A stretch of 64,000 bases of DNA from NCBI GenBank assembly GCA_017548985.1, contig JAFYYW010000026.1:62001-126000 (forward strand), read 5' to 3'. Shown here piece after piece: positions 24,740-32,348 of this stretch. This DNA comes from Bacteroidales bacterium. Lineage in GTDB: Bacteria; Bacteroidota; Bacteroidia; Bacteroidales; UBA932. Below the pieces are notes generated by a model that was not told the DNA's origin, did not search any database, and saw nothing but the letters and a program-made list of their open reading frames with translations. A program made the position numbers and the translations under genes. The number at the start of each line of letters is the position of its first letter. Position 1 is the stretch's first letter.

Positions 24740-25816
24740 ATGGCACTGCTGCTGACATTCTTATTCGGAACACTTCTCGTCTCATTCCTCTGCTCGATCC
24801 TTGAGGCGACCTTAATGTCCACACCGCTCTCTTTCATCACGATGCGGAAGGAGCAGGGTTACAAGCTGGCGGACAAGTTCCTGGATTATAAGACTGACAC
24901 CGAGAAACCTCTCGCGGCGATCCTGTCTCTCAACACGATCGCCAACACTATCGGCGCGGCCGGTGTAGGCCGCCAGGCCACAATCCTTTTCGGCAGCACA
25001 TGGTTCGGCATCATCTCGGCCATAATGACGCTCCTGATCCTGGTTTTCGCCGAGATCGTCCCCAAAACCATCGGAACCTCGTACTGGAAGCATCTGATGG
25101 GTTTCGCCACAAGGATGATATCCCTCCTGATCGTCTTGATGTATCCTCTTGTTCTGCTTGCCAGTCTCGTCGGAAGAATCCTCTCCAAGGACGAGGATGA
25201 GGCGGCTGTCAGCCGTGAGGAAGTCACCGCGATGGCAAATATCGGTGTGGAGGAAGGTGTTATCGACTCCGATGAGAACAAGGTGATCCAGAATATCATG
25301 AAGTTGGACAATGTTCCGGCTTATGAGGCGATGACTCCCAGGATAGTGGCCGTCACAGCCCAGGAGAACATGATGCTCAAGAACTTCTACAAGAATGACC
25401 AGTATCTGCACTATTCCAGGATTCCCGTCTATGGGGATTCCCCGGAATACATCACTGGCTATATCCTTCTCTCAGACGCTCTCGAAGGACTCGCTGACGA
25501 CGAGTTTGACAAGAGGCTCAAGGAGTTCAAGCGTCCCGTGTCATTCTTCAACGAGGAAGATTCTTTGAGCATGATCTGGGAGGAGCTTTTGAAAAAGCAT
25601 GAGCAGATCGCGCTGATAATCGATGAATATGGATGTTTCCAGGGAATAGTCACACTTGAGGATATTATCGAGACTATTCTCGGTCTAGAGATCATCGATG
25701 AGAACGACCAGGCCATCGACATGCAGCAGTTCGCCCGTGAGAGGTGGGAGCGTCGCCAGAAGCGTTTCCGCACTATCAACTTGCCTCAGGAGGAAGAGAA
25801 ACCCGCTGAGGATTAA
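24740..25816 (+). CDS. CNNM-family (DUF21 plus CBS pair) membrane protein
   Basis: A 358-residue inner-membrane protein of the CNNM/CorB-like family linked to Mg2+ and divalent-cation handling. The DUF21 transmembrane region spans about 1-150 with LLTFLFGTLLVSFLCSILEATL, the conserved SLNTIANTIGAAGVG and ILVFAEIVPKTIG segments. A CBS pair covers about 190-320 (VPAYEAMTPRIVAVTAQ, then IDEYGCFQGIVTLEDIIETILG). The C-terminal CorC_HlyC transporter-associated domain found in many relatives is absent; only a short charged tail follows. It converges on the esterase gene with a 4-bp gap. Confidence 0.88.
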   Translation: MALLLTFLFGTLLVSFLCSILEATLMSTPLSFITMRKEQGYKLADKFLDYKTDTEKPLAAILSLNTIANTIGAAGVGRQATILFGSTWFGIISAIMTLLILVFAEIVPKTIGTSYWKHLMGFATRMISLLIVLMYPLVLLASLVGRILSKDEDEAAVSREEVTAMANIGVEEGVIDSDENKVIQNIMKLDNVPAYEAMTPRIVAVTAQENMMLKNFYKNDQYLHYSRIPVYGDSPEYITGYILLSDALEGLADDEFDKRLKEFKRPVSFFNEEDSLSMIWEELLKKHEQIALIIDEYGCFQGIVTLEDIIETILGLEIIDENDQAIDMQQFARERWERRQKRFRTINLPQEEEKPAED

Positions 25817-25820
25817 CCGT

Positions 25821-26636
25821 TTACTTTTTCCCTTTGTATTCGACAACCTTCAAGGTACGCCGTCCGGGCATGCTCTTGTAGGCCTTTGACATGCCGTCTT
25901 TCGTGATCTGGATTGTCTGGTCCACGGTCCTGACTGAATCGGCGAGAGAGTGCTTGAACAGCCACTCGTAGGGTTCTGACATATAGAAGACCCTTCCAAG
26001 ATAAGAGTGATTTACCCCAGGATGAAGGTCGTAGCGAAGCAGGTCAGCCGCTCCTGAGGCTTTCATGGCATCCACTACCGCCTGCGACCTCTTCCATGAG
26101 ACAGAGGAGTCCGCGGTTCCATGAATAATCCATAGCGGAACCTTGTTAAGCCCGGAAACGTCTTTTATGTCAGCCCCTCCGCACATGGCGATCGCGGCCG
26201 CCACCTTATCAGGGTAAGTCCCTGTGAAATCGATGGTTCCGTACCCTCCCATGCTCATCCCGAAGACATAAATACGATTTGTGTCGACAGGGTAACGCGC
26301 CTCCGTCCAATCCAGTGTTTTCTTGACTCTGGATGGGCTCCAACCGCCCTGTGACTGTGGAGCCAGGATAATGGCATCGATCTTACGCCCGAATTTCAGG
26401 GCTTCCAAGGGGCCGTATTCACGGACTTTCGCGAGATCGGTTCCAGACAGGCTTTTGCCGTGGAGAAACAAGACAAGAGGAAGCTTCGTGGTGTCTCTCG
26501 CCGCTCGTTCTTGAGGGACGTACACCCAAAAATCATAGCCCCCCTTAACCACTCCGTGATGAGAGATAAGCTGGGCTTTCGCTCCTGTAGTGAGAGCGAG
26601 GATTAAAACAGCGGTTAATGTAAGCTTTAGTCTCAT
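25821..26636 (-). CDS. Secreted alpha/beta-hydrolase (prolyl-oligopeptidase/esterase type)
   Basis: A 271-residue alpha/beta-hydrolase with a cleavable signal peptide (about 22 residues, ending AKAQ). The catalytic triad is visible: Ser in the nucleophile elbow GMSMGGYG near residue 135, Asp in HGTADSSV near 186 and His in GVNHSYLG near 219; LFLHGKSLSG supplies the oxyanion region. Such proteins are annotated as carboxylesterases, feruloyl esterases or dienelactone-hydrolase-like; the substrate is unknown. Its start overlaps the maf stop by 4 bp (26633-26636), so it is the last gene of the DUF3467-kdsC-maf operon. That coupling with cytoplasmic enzymes is not informative about substrate. Confidence 0.8.
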   Translation of the reverse strand: MRLKLTLTAVLILALTTGAKAQLISHHGVVKGGYDFWVYVPQERAARDTTKLPLVLFLHGKSLSGTDLAKVREYGPLEALKFGRKIDAIILAPQSQGGWSPSRVKKTLDWTEARYPVDTNRIYVFGMSMGGYGTIDFTGTYPDKVAAAIAMCGGADIKDVSGLNKVPLWIIHGTADSSVSWKRSQAVVDAMKASGAADLLRYDLHPGVNHSYLGRVFYMSEPYEWLFKHSLADSVRTVDQTIQITKDGMSKAYKSMPGRRTLKVVEYKGKK

Positions 26637-27214
26637 ACCAGGAAATCCTGGAGCTCTTCATAGAAACGCTGGGTAGGGAAGCCCACGACGTTGTAGAAGG
26701 AGCCGTCAATACCGGTGATACCTATATAGCCGATCCATTCCTGGACTCCATAGGCACCAGCCTTATCGAATGGGTGATAATTGTCGATATAGTATTCTAT
26801 CTCCTTGTCTGACAATTCTTTGAAAAAGACAAAGGTGGAAACGGAAAAGGTTTTCTCCTTATGGGCGTCTCGTATTGTGACAGCGGTGATGACCTGGTGT
26901 TCTCTTCCGGAGAGAAGCTTTAGCATCCGGATCGCGTCGTTTTTGTCCACCGGCTTGCCAAGGATTTCCATTCCGCACAGAACCATGGTGTCCGAAGTGA
27001 CAAGGATCTCATCAGGCTCCAAAGGGCGGTGGAAACCATGGGACTTGCCTTCAGACATGAGCGCGGGCACCTTGATATGGGGTGTGTCGGGGGAGTAGCT
27101 CTCAGTGAAGGAGGTGTCCGTGTCGCTGATGAAATCTATGCCCAGACCAGCCAAAAGTTCCTTACGGCGAGGGGAGTTGCTGGCCAGGATGATCTTCTTT
27201 CCGCGGGTGTCCAT
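26633..27214 (-). CDS. maf: Maf-family nucleotide pyrophosphatase
   Basis: A 193-residue Maf/YhdE-type enzyme that hydrolyses dTTP, UTP or modified nucleoside triphosphates, acting as a house-cleaning pyrophosphatase. The N-terminal signature ILASNSPRRKELLAGLG and the ILVTSDTMVLCGMEILGKP segment, with the conserved Asp, are characteristic. The C-terminal DKAGAYGVQEW motif is also present. I chose the ATG at 27214, which places the signature at residue 8; a longer frame from 27247 adds an unconserved leader overlapping the upstream gene. It lies 4 bp after the KdsC-like gene and overlaps the esterase start. Confidence 0.92.
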   Translation of the reverse strand: MDTRGKKIILASNSPRRKELLAGLGIDFISDTDTSFTESYSPDTPHIKVPALMSEGKSHGFHRPLEPDEILVTSDTMVLCGMEILGKPVDKNDAIRMLKLLSGREHQVITAVTIRDAHKEKTFSVSTFVFFKELSDKEIEYYIDNYHPFDKAGAYGVQEWIGYIGITGIDGSFYNVVGFPTQRFYEELQDFLV

Positions 27215-27218
27215 ATCT

Positions 27219-27743
27219 CTAGAACTTATTCTTATAAAGCTGGACATCGAAATTCCAGTGTCCCTGTGCTTTCATCACGTCCTCGAAGTGCTTTCTGACG
27301 CAGCCTTTCCCTCCGGGACGGTCGGAGATTATGTCAGCCGCTTCCTTCGCCTCGTCGACCGCGTCGGAAGGGACAACCCCGATTCCAGCGGCGACAAGCA
27401 CCGGGATATCGGGAATATCATCGCCGAAAAACATCACCTCAGAGCGCTTCAGGCCATGTCTGTGGCAGAAATCGTCGAAGTCGGCGATTTTGTCCCGGGA
27501 TCCGAGGTAGATGTCCTCCGGGGGGATACCGTTGCCGGAGAAACGCGCGCGGACACTTTGGGAACGGGCTCCGGTGATGACGGCGACAGGGTAGCCGTTC
27601 ATATTGGCCATCCTGACCGCGAAACCATCCTTGGCGTCAAATGTCCTGTACAACTGCCCTTCAAGATCAGCCAATATTCCTCCGTCCGTCATCACTCCGT
27701 CGATGTCGAAAGCGAAGGCCTTGATATCCTTTAAATCAGTCAT
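27219..27743 (-). CDS. HAD phosphatase, KdsC-like (KDO 8-phosphate phosphatase)
   Basis: A 174-residue HAD hydrolase of the KdsC type, which dephosphorylates 3-deoxy-D-manno-octulosonate 8-phosphate for lipopolysaccharide core synthesis. Motif I is FDIDGVMTDGG (10-20), motif II is VAVITGARS, motif III and IV fall in SRDKIADF and MFFGDDIPDIPVL; the C-terminal SDRPGGKGCVR loop is the KdsC tetramer signature. ATG 27743 puts motif I at the usual position; a longer frame from 27827 overlaps the DUF3467 gene. It lies 4 bp after the DUF3467 gene and 4 bp before maf. Confidence 0.85.
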   Translation of the reverse strand: MTDLKDIKAFAFDIDGVMTDGGILADLEGQLYRTFDAKDGFAVRMANMNGYPVAVITGARSQSVRARFSGNGIPPEDIYLGSRDKIADFDDFCHRHGLKRSEVMFFGDDIPDIPVLVAAGIGVVPSDAVDEAKEAADIISDRPGGKGCVRKHFEDVMKAQGHWNFDVQLYKNKF

Positions 27744-27747
27744 CAGA

Positions 27748-28074
27748 TTATGATTTGGCTCCGCCGGGGCCGAATTGGGGAAGATCGCCGAGGTTGAAAG
27801 TGCCGCCCTGCTGTGGCTGGCCGCCAAGCTGGATTAGGCCGAACTGGGACTCATATTTAGTCACGTTGTCCATCAGGGCGTTGAGAAGCCTTTTGGCGTG
27901 TTCGGGAGTCATCACGATACGGTTACCGATGTCCGGCTTGGGGAGACCGGGGAGCATGGTGGCGAAATCAATGATAAACTCGCTATGGGAGTGGGTGATG
28001 ATGGCGAGGTTGGAATAGGTACCTTTCGCGATCTCAGGCTTGATCTCCAAGCTTATTTCCTTTTTCTCTTCCAT
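27748..28074 (-). CDS. DUF3467 family protein
   Basis: A 108-residue soluble protein of the DUF3467 family found widely in Bacteroidota. Core features are a beta-rich region (AKGTYSNLAIITHSHSEFIIDFA), GNRIVMTPEHAKRLLNALMDN, and a Gly/Pro/Gln-rich tail. The function is unknown. It is the first gene of the minus-strand kdsC-maf-esterase operon and is divergent from valS, with back-to-back promoters in the 87-bp gap. Confidence 0.85.
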   Translation of the reverse strand: MEEKKEISLEIKPEIAKGTYSNLAIITHSHSEFIIDFATMLPGLPKPDIGNRIVMTPEHAKRLLNALMDNVTKYESQFGLIQLGGQPQQGGTFNLGDLPQFGPGGAKS

Positions 28075-28093
28075 GATACTCTTGTTTATAAGG

Positions 28094-28101
28094 CAAAATT
28101 A
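28094..28101 (-). promoter_or_regulatory. Predicted -7 promoter element for DUF3467-kdsC-maf operon
   Basis: The minus strand reads TAATTTTG, an exact TAnnTTTG match, 19 bp upstream of the DUF3467 start. Confidence 0.6.
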
Positions 28102-28114
28102 GTGAAAATTGTGT

Positions 28115-28122
28115 TATATTTG
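28115..28122 (+). promoter_or_regulatory. Predicted -7 promoter element for valS
   Basis: TATATTTG, exact match, 39 bp before the valS ATG and divergent from the DUF3467 promoter. Confidence 0.65.
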
Positions 28123-28161
28123 TGATTCTGGAACAAAGTATATTTTGAATTAAAGAAAGAT

Positions 28162-30825
28162 ATGAGCGAGAAGAAGGAGCTGTCCGCGAAATACAATCCG
28201 TCGGAGGTAGAGGACAAATGGTATTCCTGGTGGCTGGAACACAAGTGTTTCCGTTCCGAGCCTGACGAGAGGGAGCCTTACACAATCGTGATCCCGCCGC
28301 CGAATGTGACCGGTATACTCCACATGGGTCATGTGCTTAACAACACCTTGAACGATGTGCTTATCCGCAAGGCCCGCATGGACGGGAAGAACGCTTGCTG
28401 GGTGCCTGGCACTGACCACGCCTCGATCGCTACTGAGAGCAAGGTAGTCGCCAGACTCAAGGAGAAAGGGATATCGAAGGAGGATCTGACCCGCGAGGAG
28501 TTCCTCAAATACGCTTGGGAATGGAAAGAGGAGCATGGTGGGATAATCCTCAAGCAACTCCGGAAGCTCGGCGCGTCCTGCGACTGGGACCGTACCCGTT
28601 TCACTATGGAGCCCGCCCTTTCCGACGCGGTCATCGCCACTTTCTGCTATTTCTTCAAAAAGGGAATGATCTACAGGGGAGTGAGAATGGTTAACTGGGA
28701 TCCTGTCGCCTTGACCGCCATCAGCGATGATGAGGTCATCCACAAGGACACCAAGAGCCATTTCTACCACCTGAGGTACTATATTTCTGACGGCAATGGC
28801 AATCCTACCGACAAGTATCTGGTCATAGCCACCACCCGTCCCGAGACAATTATGGCCGACTCGGCGATCTGCGTCAATCCAGCGGATGAGCGTTACCATT
28901 GGCTCAAGGGCAAAAAAGTGCTTATCCCTCTCATCGGCAGGGAGATCCCCGTCATCGAGGACAGCTATGTCGAGATGGACTTCGGTACCGGTTGCCTCAA
29001 GGTGACTCCTGCCCACGATGCCCATGACTATGAGATTGGCCTGCGCCATAACCTCCCGATCATCAACATTATAGATGACCACGGCAAACTCACTGAAGAG
29101 GCTGTCATACTTGTTGGTGAGGATCGTTTCGTGGCCAGGAAAAAGATTGTCGGGATGCTCGAGGAGGCCGGAAACCTTGAGAAGGTCGAGGAGTATATTT
29201 CCCCGGTCGGATATTCTGAGAGGACTGACGCGGTCATCGAGCCGAAGCTTTCAGCGCAATGGTTCCTTAAGATGGGAGACCTCGCCGCCATGGCCCTTGA
29301 CAGCGTGGAGTCCGGAAAGATCAAGTTCATCCCCGACAAATACCGCAACATCTACCGTCACTGGATGGAGAATGCCCGTGACTGGTGCATCTCCCGCCAG
29401 CTATGGTGGGGCCAGAGGATTCCCGCTTACTATCTGCCTGACGGACAGGTGGTTGTCGAGGAGACTCCCGAAAAGGCACTGGAAGCGGCCAGAAAGATTG
29501 ATCCGGCTATCACCGCCGCGGATCTCAGGCAGGATGAGGATGTCCTCGACACCTGGTTCTCAAGTTGGCTGTGGCCTATCTCGGTATTCGATCCCGAGAT
29601 GCCCGGACATCCTGACCATGTGCCGAACAAGGATCTCGCGTATTACTATCCCACAAGCGATCTTGTGACCGCCCCGGACATCATATTCTTTTGGGTGGCC
29701 AGGATGATTATGGCTGGTGGGGAGTTTATGAAGGACATCCCGTTCAGCAACGTATATTTCACGGGTATTGTTCGCGATAAGCTCGGCCGCAAGATGAGCA
29801 AGACCCTCGGCAACTCGCCGGATCCTCTTGAGCTCATCAAGCAATATGGAGCGGATGCCGTGAGGATTGGAATGCTGCTTTGCTCATCAGCCGGCAATGA
29901 CATCTTCTATGATGAGAGCCAGATCCAGCAAGGTCGTAATTTCTGCAACAAGATATGGAACTCATTCCGCCTGGTTCAGGGATGGATGGTTGATGAATCA
30001 CTTCAGCAAAGTGAAGTCAACGCATTATCAGTCAAGTGGTTTGAGAATAAGCTCAGCCAGACTGTGTCACAGGTTGAAGACTACTATTCCAAGTTCAGGA
30101 TCTCCGATGCCTTGATGGCAATTTACAAATTGTTCTGGGACGACTATTGCTCATGGTATCTTGAGGCTGTCAAACCTGCCTTCGGCCAGCCGCTGGACAA
30201 GGCAACATTCGAGGCGACAAACGTGTTCCTCGAGAAACTCCTCAAACTGATCCACCCGGTTATGCCTTTCATCAGCGAGGAACTGTGGCAGTCCATGGCT
30301 GGCAGGGAAGAAGGGGAGACCATCATGTATCAGCCTACCCCTGTCGCCGGAAAGGTCGATCCGAAGGTGATCGCCGATTTCGAGGCAGCGAAGGAAGTCG
30401 CCGGAGGTGTACGAGGAATAAGACAGCAAAAGAACATCCCTCCCAAGGAGGCGCTTGAGATAAAAGTGAAAGGGGAGTTCCCGATGGAGATGATGCCTGT
30501 GGTCGCCAAGCTCGCCAATGTCAGTTCGGCTGAGAAAGTGTCGGCTTTCGGCGAAGAAAGCGGTGTGTCATTCATGGTCGGGACTGTAGAGGTCTTCGTG
30601 CCTCTCGGAGGACTGGTCGACGCTGGTGAGGAGATCGCAAAGATGGAATCCGAGCTCACCAGACTCCGCGGTTTCCTCGAGGGAGTACGGAAGAAGCTCT
30701 CCAACGAGGCCTTCACAGCCCACGCCCCGGAGAAAGTGGTTGAGTTGGAGCGCAAGAAAGAGGCTGACGCCCTCCTTAAGATTGAAAATCTTGAGAACAG
30801 TCTCAAGGCATTGAAAAATAAGTAA
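28162..30825 (+). CDS. valS: Valyl-tRNA synthetase
   Basis: This class I aminoacyl-tRNA synthetase charges tRNA-Val and edits mischarged threonine. The 887-residue product has the HIGH motif as HMGH (54-57, in VTGILHMGHVLNN), the KMSKS motif as KMSKT near 544 (LGRKMSKTLGN), the CP1 editing domain in between (TTRPETIMADSAICV), and a C-terminal tRNA-binding coiled coil (residues about 815-887, KMESELTRLRGFLEGV). Length is normal. The gene is transcribed divergently from the DUF3467 operon and is followed 36 bp later by the thioesterase gene with no terminator evident. Confidence 0.98.
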   Translation: MSEKKELSAKYNPSEVEDKWYSWWLEHKCFRSEPDEREPYTIVIPPPNVTGILHMGHVLNNTLNDVLIRKARMDGKNACWVPGTDHASIATESKVVARLKEKGISKEDLTREEFLKYAWEWKEEHGGIILKQLRKLGASCDWDRTRFTMEPALSDAVIATFCYFFKKGMIYRGVRMVNWDPVALTAISDDEVIHKDTKSHFYHLRYYISDGNGNPTDKYLVIATTRPETIMADSAICVNPADERYHWLKGKKVLIPLIGREIPVIEDSYVEMDFGTGCLKVTPAHDAHDYEIGLRHNLPIINIIDDHGKLTEEAVILVGEDRFVARKKIVGMLEEAGNLEKVEEYISPVGYSERTDAVIEPKLSAQWFLKMGDLAAMALDSVESGKIKFIPDKYRNIYRHWMENARDWCISRQLWWGQRIPAYYLPDGQVVVEETPEKALEAARKIDPAITAADLRQDEDVLDTWFSSWLWPISVFDPEMPGHPDHVPNKDLAYYYPTSDLVTAPDIIFFWVARMIMAGGEFMKDIPFSNVYFTGIVRDKLGRKMSKTLGNSPDPLELIKQYGADAVRIGMLLCSSAGNDIFYDESQIQQGRNFCNKIWNSFRLVQGWMVDESLQQSEVNALSVKWFENKLSQTVSQVEDYYSKFRISDALMAIYKLFWDDYCSWYLEAVKPAFGQPLDKATFEATNVFLEKLLKLIHPVMPFISEELWQSMAGREEGETIMYQPTPVAGKVDPKVIADFEAAKEVAGGVRGIRQQKNIPPKEALEIKVKGEFPMEMMPVVAKLANVSSAEKVSAFGEESGVSFMVGTVEVFVPLGGLVDAGEEIAKMESELTRLRGFLEGVRKKLSNEAFTAHAPEKVVELERKKEADALLKIENLENSLKALKNK

Positions 30826-30861
30826 AGAAACAAGAAAGTTTAGCTATAGAACATTTTTGTT

Positions 30862-31275
30862 ATGGTATATTCCGAGACATTTTTCCCGGTAAGGTACTAC
30901 GAGACGGACCAGATGGGCATCGTCCATCACTCGAATTATATCCGTTATTTCGAGTGCGCCCGCAACAACATGATGCGGGAGTTCGGTTACCCTATCGAGA
31001 AATGCGAGGAAGACGGAGTGACTATTCCGATTGTCTCGGTCGAGTGCCATTACAAACATCCGGCGAAGATGGGGGATGACCTTCGGATAGTCGCGATGAT
31101 CGAGACGCTTCCGTTGGCTAAACTCCGGATCAAACAGGCGGTTTACAATCAGGACGGCACGTTATGTGTGGAGGGTGAAGTCACACTTGGTTTCCTGAAT
31201 AAGTCAACAAACCGCCCGACCCGCTGCCCGGAAAAGTTGCTCGCCGCTATAGAAAAGCATATTAACGATAGATAA
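30862..31275 (+). CDS. YbgC-type acyl-CoA thioesterase
   Basis: A 137-residue hotdog-fold thioesterase of the 4HBT/YbgC family, which hydrolyses acyl-CoA thioesters in the cytoplasm. The active-site pattern RYYETDQMGIVHHSNYIRYFE (conserved Asp, Gly and HHxNY) lies at about residues 11-31. The remainder forms the expected beta-sheet (VSVECHYKHPAKMGDD). In Proteobacteria ybgC is near tol-pal; here it lies between valS and tatA. Substrate unknown, probably short-chain or hydroxyacyl-CoA. Confidence 0.9.
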   Translation: MVYSETFFPVRYYETDQMGIVHHSNYIRYFECARNNMMREFGYPIEKCEEDGVTIPIVSVECHYKHPAKMGDDLRIVAMIETLPLAKLRIKQAVYNQDGTLCVEGEVTLGFLNKSTNRPTRCPEKLLAAIEKHINDR

Positions 31276-31288
31276 ACCTTTAATATTC

Positions 31289-31540
31289 ATGAATATGTTA
31301 ACATTTATCCCTTTAGGTGTCGTTGGACCTTGGCAGATAGTTATTATCGCCCTTGTCATCCTTCTCCTTTTCGGAGGCAAGAAGATTCCTGAGCTCATGC
31401 ATGGCCTTGGCAAAGGAATGAAGAGTTTCAAACAGGGAATGAACGAGGTCGAGAAGCAGATCGGGGACATCGAGAATGACATGAACGCTCCCGCCAAGAG
31501 CCCCGATAAGATCGAGAAGAAAGAAGAATACCAGCAGTAA
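31289..31540 (+). CDS. tatA: Twin-arginine translocase subunit TatA/TatE
   Basis: An 83-residue protein with one N-terminal transmembrane helix followed by the family signature LFGGKKIPELMHGLGKGMKSFKQ, an amphipathic helix, and a charged tail. TatA oligomers form the pore that exports folded proteins. Start is ATG 31289 or the in-frame ATG at 31295. It lies 2 bp upstream of tatC. The Gfo/Idh/MocA oxidoreductase at 9207-10709 is a clear candidate cargo in this window. No separate tatB is present, as is usual for a minimal TatAC system. Confidence 0.93.
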   Translation: MNMLTFIPLGVVGPWQIVIIALVILLLFGGKKIPELMHGLGKGMKSFKQGMNEVEKQIGDIENDMNAPAKSPDKIEKKEEYQQ

Positions 31541-31542
31541 GC

Positions 31543-32346
31543 GTGTCCGAGGAAGAGAAGAATGCGCAGGATGTGGCCGAGATGTCCTTCTGGGACCATC
31601 TCGAGGTATTGAGAGGAACTATATTCCGCTCATTGCTAGCTATTACCATAATCAGTATAGTTGTCTTCTGTTTTAAGAAGTTCGTGTTTGACGATGTGGT
31701 CCTGGCGCCCACCAGAAGTGATTTCTGGGTGTACAAGATGCTGAACATGGATGTCAACATGAACCTTGTGAACCTCGAGATCTCCACCCAGTTCTTCGTG
31801 CACCTCAAAGTGGCTTTCCAGCTTGGATTCATCCTCTCTTTCCCGTTCATCGTCTGGGAGATATGGAAATTCATAGCTCCCGCTTTGTACCAGAATGAGA
31901 AGAAGACCGTCAGGGGTGTATTCCTGGCCGCCTCTTTTCTTTTCTATCTTGGTCTTTATATCGGATATGTTCTGATCGTCCCCATCTCACTTAACTTCTT
32001 CCTTGGGTACAAGATCAGTGACGCTGTGGTCAACACCATATCGTTGAACTCCTACATATCCCTTTTCACCTCGACAATCCTTGCCTTTGGTATCGTCTTC
32101 GAGTTTCCTGCCGTCGTAGTGATCCTGAACAAGTTGGGTATGGTTTATAAGGACACTATGAACAAGTACAGGAAACACGCTATCGTGGCCATCCTTTGTA
32201 TCGCCGCTATCATCACTCCGGCTGACCCGTTCTCAATGATGATAGCCGCCGCTCCTCTTTTGCTTCTTTATGAGGCAAGTGTCATCTTCTGCAAGCCCAG
32301 ACCGGCTGATGAGGATTTGGGAGAAGGTGAGCCTGAAACATCCTAG
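31543..32346 (+). CDS. tatC: Twin-arginine translocase subunit TatC
   Basis: A 267-residue polytopic membrane protein that recognises twin-arginine signals. It shows the TatC hallmarks MSFWDHLEVLRGTIFRS near the N-terminus, the FxxP-like and LSFPFIVWEIWKFIAPALY segment, and six hydrophobic stretches ending ITPADPFSMMIAAAPLLLLYE. The start codon is GTG at 31543, which gives the short cytoplasmic leader MSEEEKNAQD; this matches family length. It follows tatA by 2 bp and precedes the ABC-F gene by 2 bp. Confidence 0.95.
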   Translation: MSEEEKNAQDVAEMSFWDHLEVLRGTIFRSLLAITIISIVVFCFKKFVFDDVVLAPTRSDFWVYKMLNMDVNMNLVNLEISTQFFVHLKVAFQLGFILSFPFIVWEIWKFIAPALYQNEKKTVRGVFLAASFLFYLGLYIGYVLIVPISLNFFLGYKISDAVVNTISLNSYISLFTSTILAFGIVFEFPAVVVILNKLGMVYKDTMNKYRKHAIVAILCIAAIITPADPFSMMIAAAPLLLLYEASVIFCKPRPADEDLGEGEPETS

Positions 32347-32348
32347 GA

